Source: Nautiliaceae bacterium (lineage in GTDB: Bacteria > Campylobacterota > Campylobacteria > Campylobacterales > Nautiliaceae). From it: a stretch of 6,129 nt of DNA. The number at the start of each line of letters is the position of its first letter. Positions within the stretch are counted from its first letter, which is position 1. The stretch is from contig JAMOSM010000137.1 in the NCBI GenBank assembly GCA_027063075.1, positions 1-6,129 on the forward strand, read 5' to 3'. Shown piece by piece: positions 5,372 through 6,129 of the stretch. Below the pieces are notes generated by a model. It was not told the origin of the DNA. It was given only the letters and a program-made list of their open reading frames with translations, and did no database searches. Position numbers and translations under genes: made by a program.

Positions 5372-6129
5372 TTAAAATTTAGGGCTTTTTCCGCAACAGT
5401 CTTTATATTTTTTGCCGCTTCCACAAGGACACGGTTCATTTCTTTTTACTTTTTTCCTCTGCTTTGCTTCAAACTCTTTTTTTAACATTTCAGTCTGCAT
5501 TTCAAGCTCTTTCATAATCGTATCCATATCTTTTTGTTCAAATTCTTCTGGAACTTCAGGGATATTGTTTAAAATATCTTCTACCTTTTTACCTTCAAGG
5601 GCTTTAATAAACTCTTCAATATCAGGATCAATTTCAGGCATTTGATATTCAATCTGAAGTTTGCTTAAAATTTTCATGCTCTCAACTTTTATTCTTTGAA
5701 TAAGTTCTTCAAAAAGAGTAAAACTCTCTTTTTTATACTCAACAAGAGGGTCTTTTTGATTATATCCTCTAAGACCAATACCTGTTTTTAAAATATCCAT
5801 CATATAAAGATGGTCTCTCCAGCTTTCATCTAAGACCTGTAAAATTATCTGTTTTGGAATTCTGTTTTTATCCTCTTCACTTGCGTCTTTTAATTTTTCT
5901 TCAAAACTCTCTTTTAATTTCTTAATTAAAAACTCTTTTAACTCATCATAATCTTTATCTAGGTCTTTTTCATCAAGTTTTAAATCTGTATACTCTTCAA
6001 TTACCGCTTTTAGTTTTTCTTTGTTAATATCTTCTTTTTGAGTATGTGGAAAAACTTCGGCTTCAGATAAAATATACTCAACAAACTCTTCCCTCATTTC
6101 GTCAAGTTTTTCCTGAATGTCAAAATTAG
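5372..6129 (-). CDS. secA: Preprotein translocase ATPase SecA, C-terminal part (cut by right edge)
   Basis: The frame is open to the right edge. The codons upstream of the first ATG (6097) still read as SecA (NFDIQEKLDE), so this is the last 250 or so residues of a protein of about 850, not a complete small gene. SecA is the motor that pushes unfolded preproteins through SecYEG. The visible part holds the helical scaffold/wing region with the hallmark LDESWRDHLYMMD...GLRGYNQKDPLVEYKKES (roughly 5833-5720). A charged acidic linker with coiled-coil character follows. The end is the C-terminal zinc-binding tail RNEPCPCGSGKKYKDCCG (5443-5390), whose four cysteines have the C-x-C-x8-CC pattern that binds SecB and phospholipids in other bacteria. 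The nucleotide-binding domains lie outside the window. It leads directly into the permease gene, 2 bp away. Confidence 0.97.
   Translation of the reverse strand, partial: NFDIQEKLDEMREEFVEYILSEAEVFPHTQKEDINKEKLKAVIEEYTDLKLDEKDLDKDYDELKEFLIKKLKESFEEKLKDASEEDKNRIPKQIILQVLDESWRDHLYMMDILKTGIGLRGYNQKDPLVEYKKESFTLFEELIQRIKVESMKILSKLQIEYQMPEIDPDIEEFIKALEGKKVEDILNNIPEVPEEFEQKDMDTIMKELEMQTEMLKKEFEAKQRKKVKRNEPCPCGSGKKYKDCCGKSPKF

Noticed and set aside
5412..5645. Plus-strand open frame inside the SecA C-terminus
   Set aside because: It is antisense to the charged linker and zinc tail of SecA, and its serine-rich sequence is a by-product of reversed Glu/Lys codons.

Overview
The window looks like a piece of an AT-rich Campylobacterota (epsilonproteobacterial) chromosome. 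A Nautiliales-type organism (Nautilia, Caminibacter or Lebetimonas) is my best guess. This rests on strong A/T bias, Lys/Glu/Ile-rich proteins, a short single-PDZ RseP, and secA sitting directly upstream of a single LolC/LolE-type permease, an order I recall from Helicobacter and Campylobacter. The genus is an inference from memory of these families; no search was run.

Every gene reads on the minus strand, so the biological order runs from high to low coordinates. It starts with the C-terminal part of secA (cut by the right edge), followed by a LolC/LolE-family permease, dapA, a FabL-like enoyl-ACP reductase, pgsA, rseP and a YggS/PLPBP-family gene. These seven genes are packed with gaps of 2, 31, 9 and 3 bp, then a 4-bp overlap, then 1 bp. 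That layout suggests one transcription unit with translational coupling. A perfect extended -10 element in the 31-bp gap suggests dapA and the genes after it can also be transcribed separately. After the YggS-family gene comes a 91-bp AT-rich gap with a perfect 16-bp inverted repeat. The start of a gene for an exported protein follows, cut by the left edge.

Most of the operon serves the cell envelope: Sec export (SecA), lipoprotein release from the inner membrane (LolC/E type), the diaminopimelate/lysine branch (DapA), fatty acid elongation (FabL-like), phosphatidylglycerol phosphate synthesis (PgsA) and intramembrane proteolysis (RseP). The YggS-family protein handles pyridoxal phosphate homeostasis.

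I see no mobile element, CRISPR array, tRNA or rRNA, and no clearly undescribed system. The points most worth a second look are the hairpin that overlaps the Shine-Dalgarno of the exported-protein gene, the enoyl-reductase active site of the SDR gene, the internal dapA promoter and the TTG start of pgsA.
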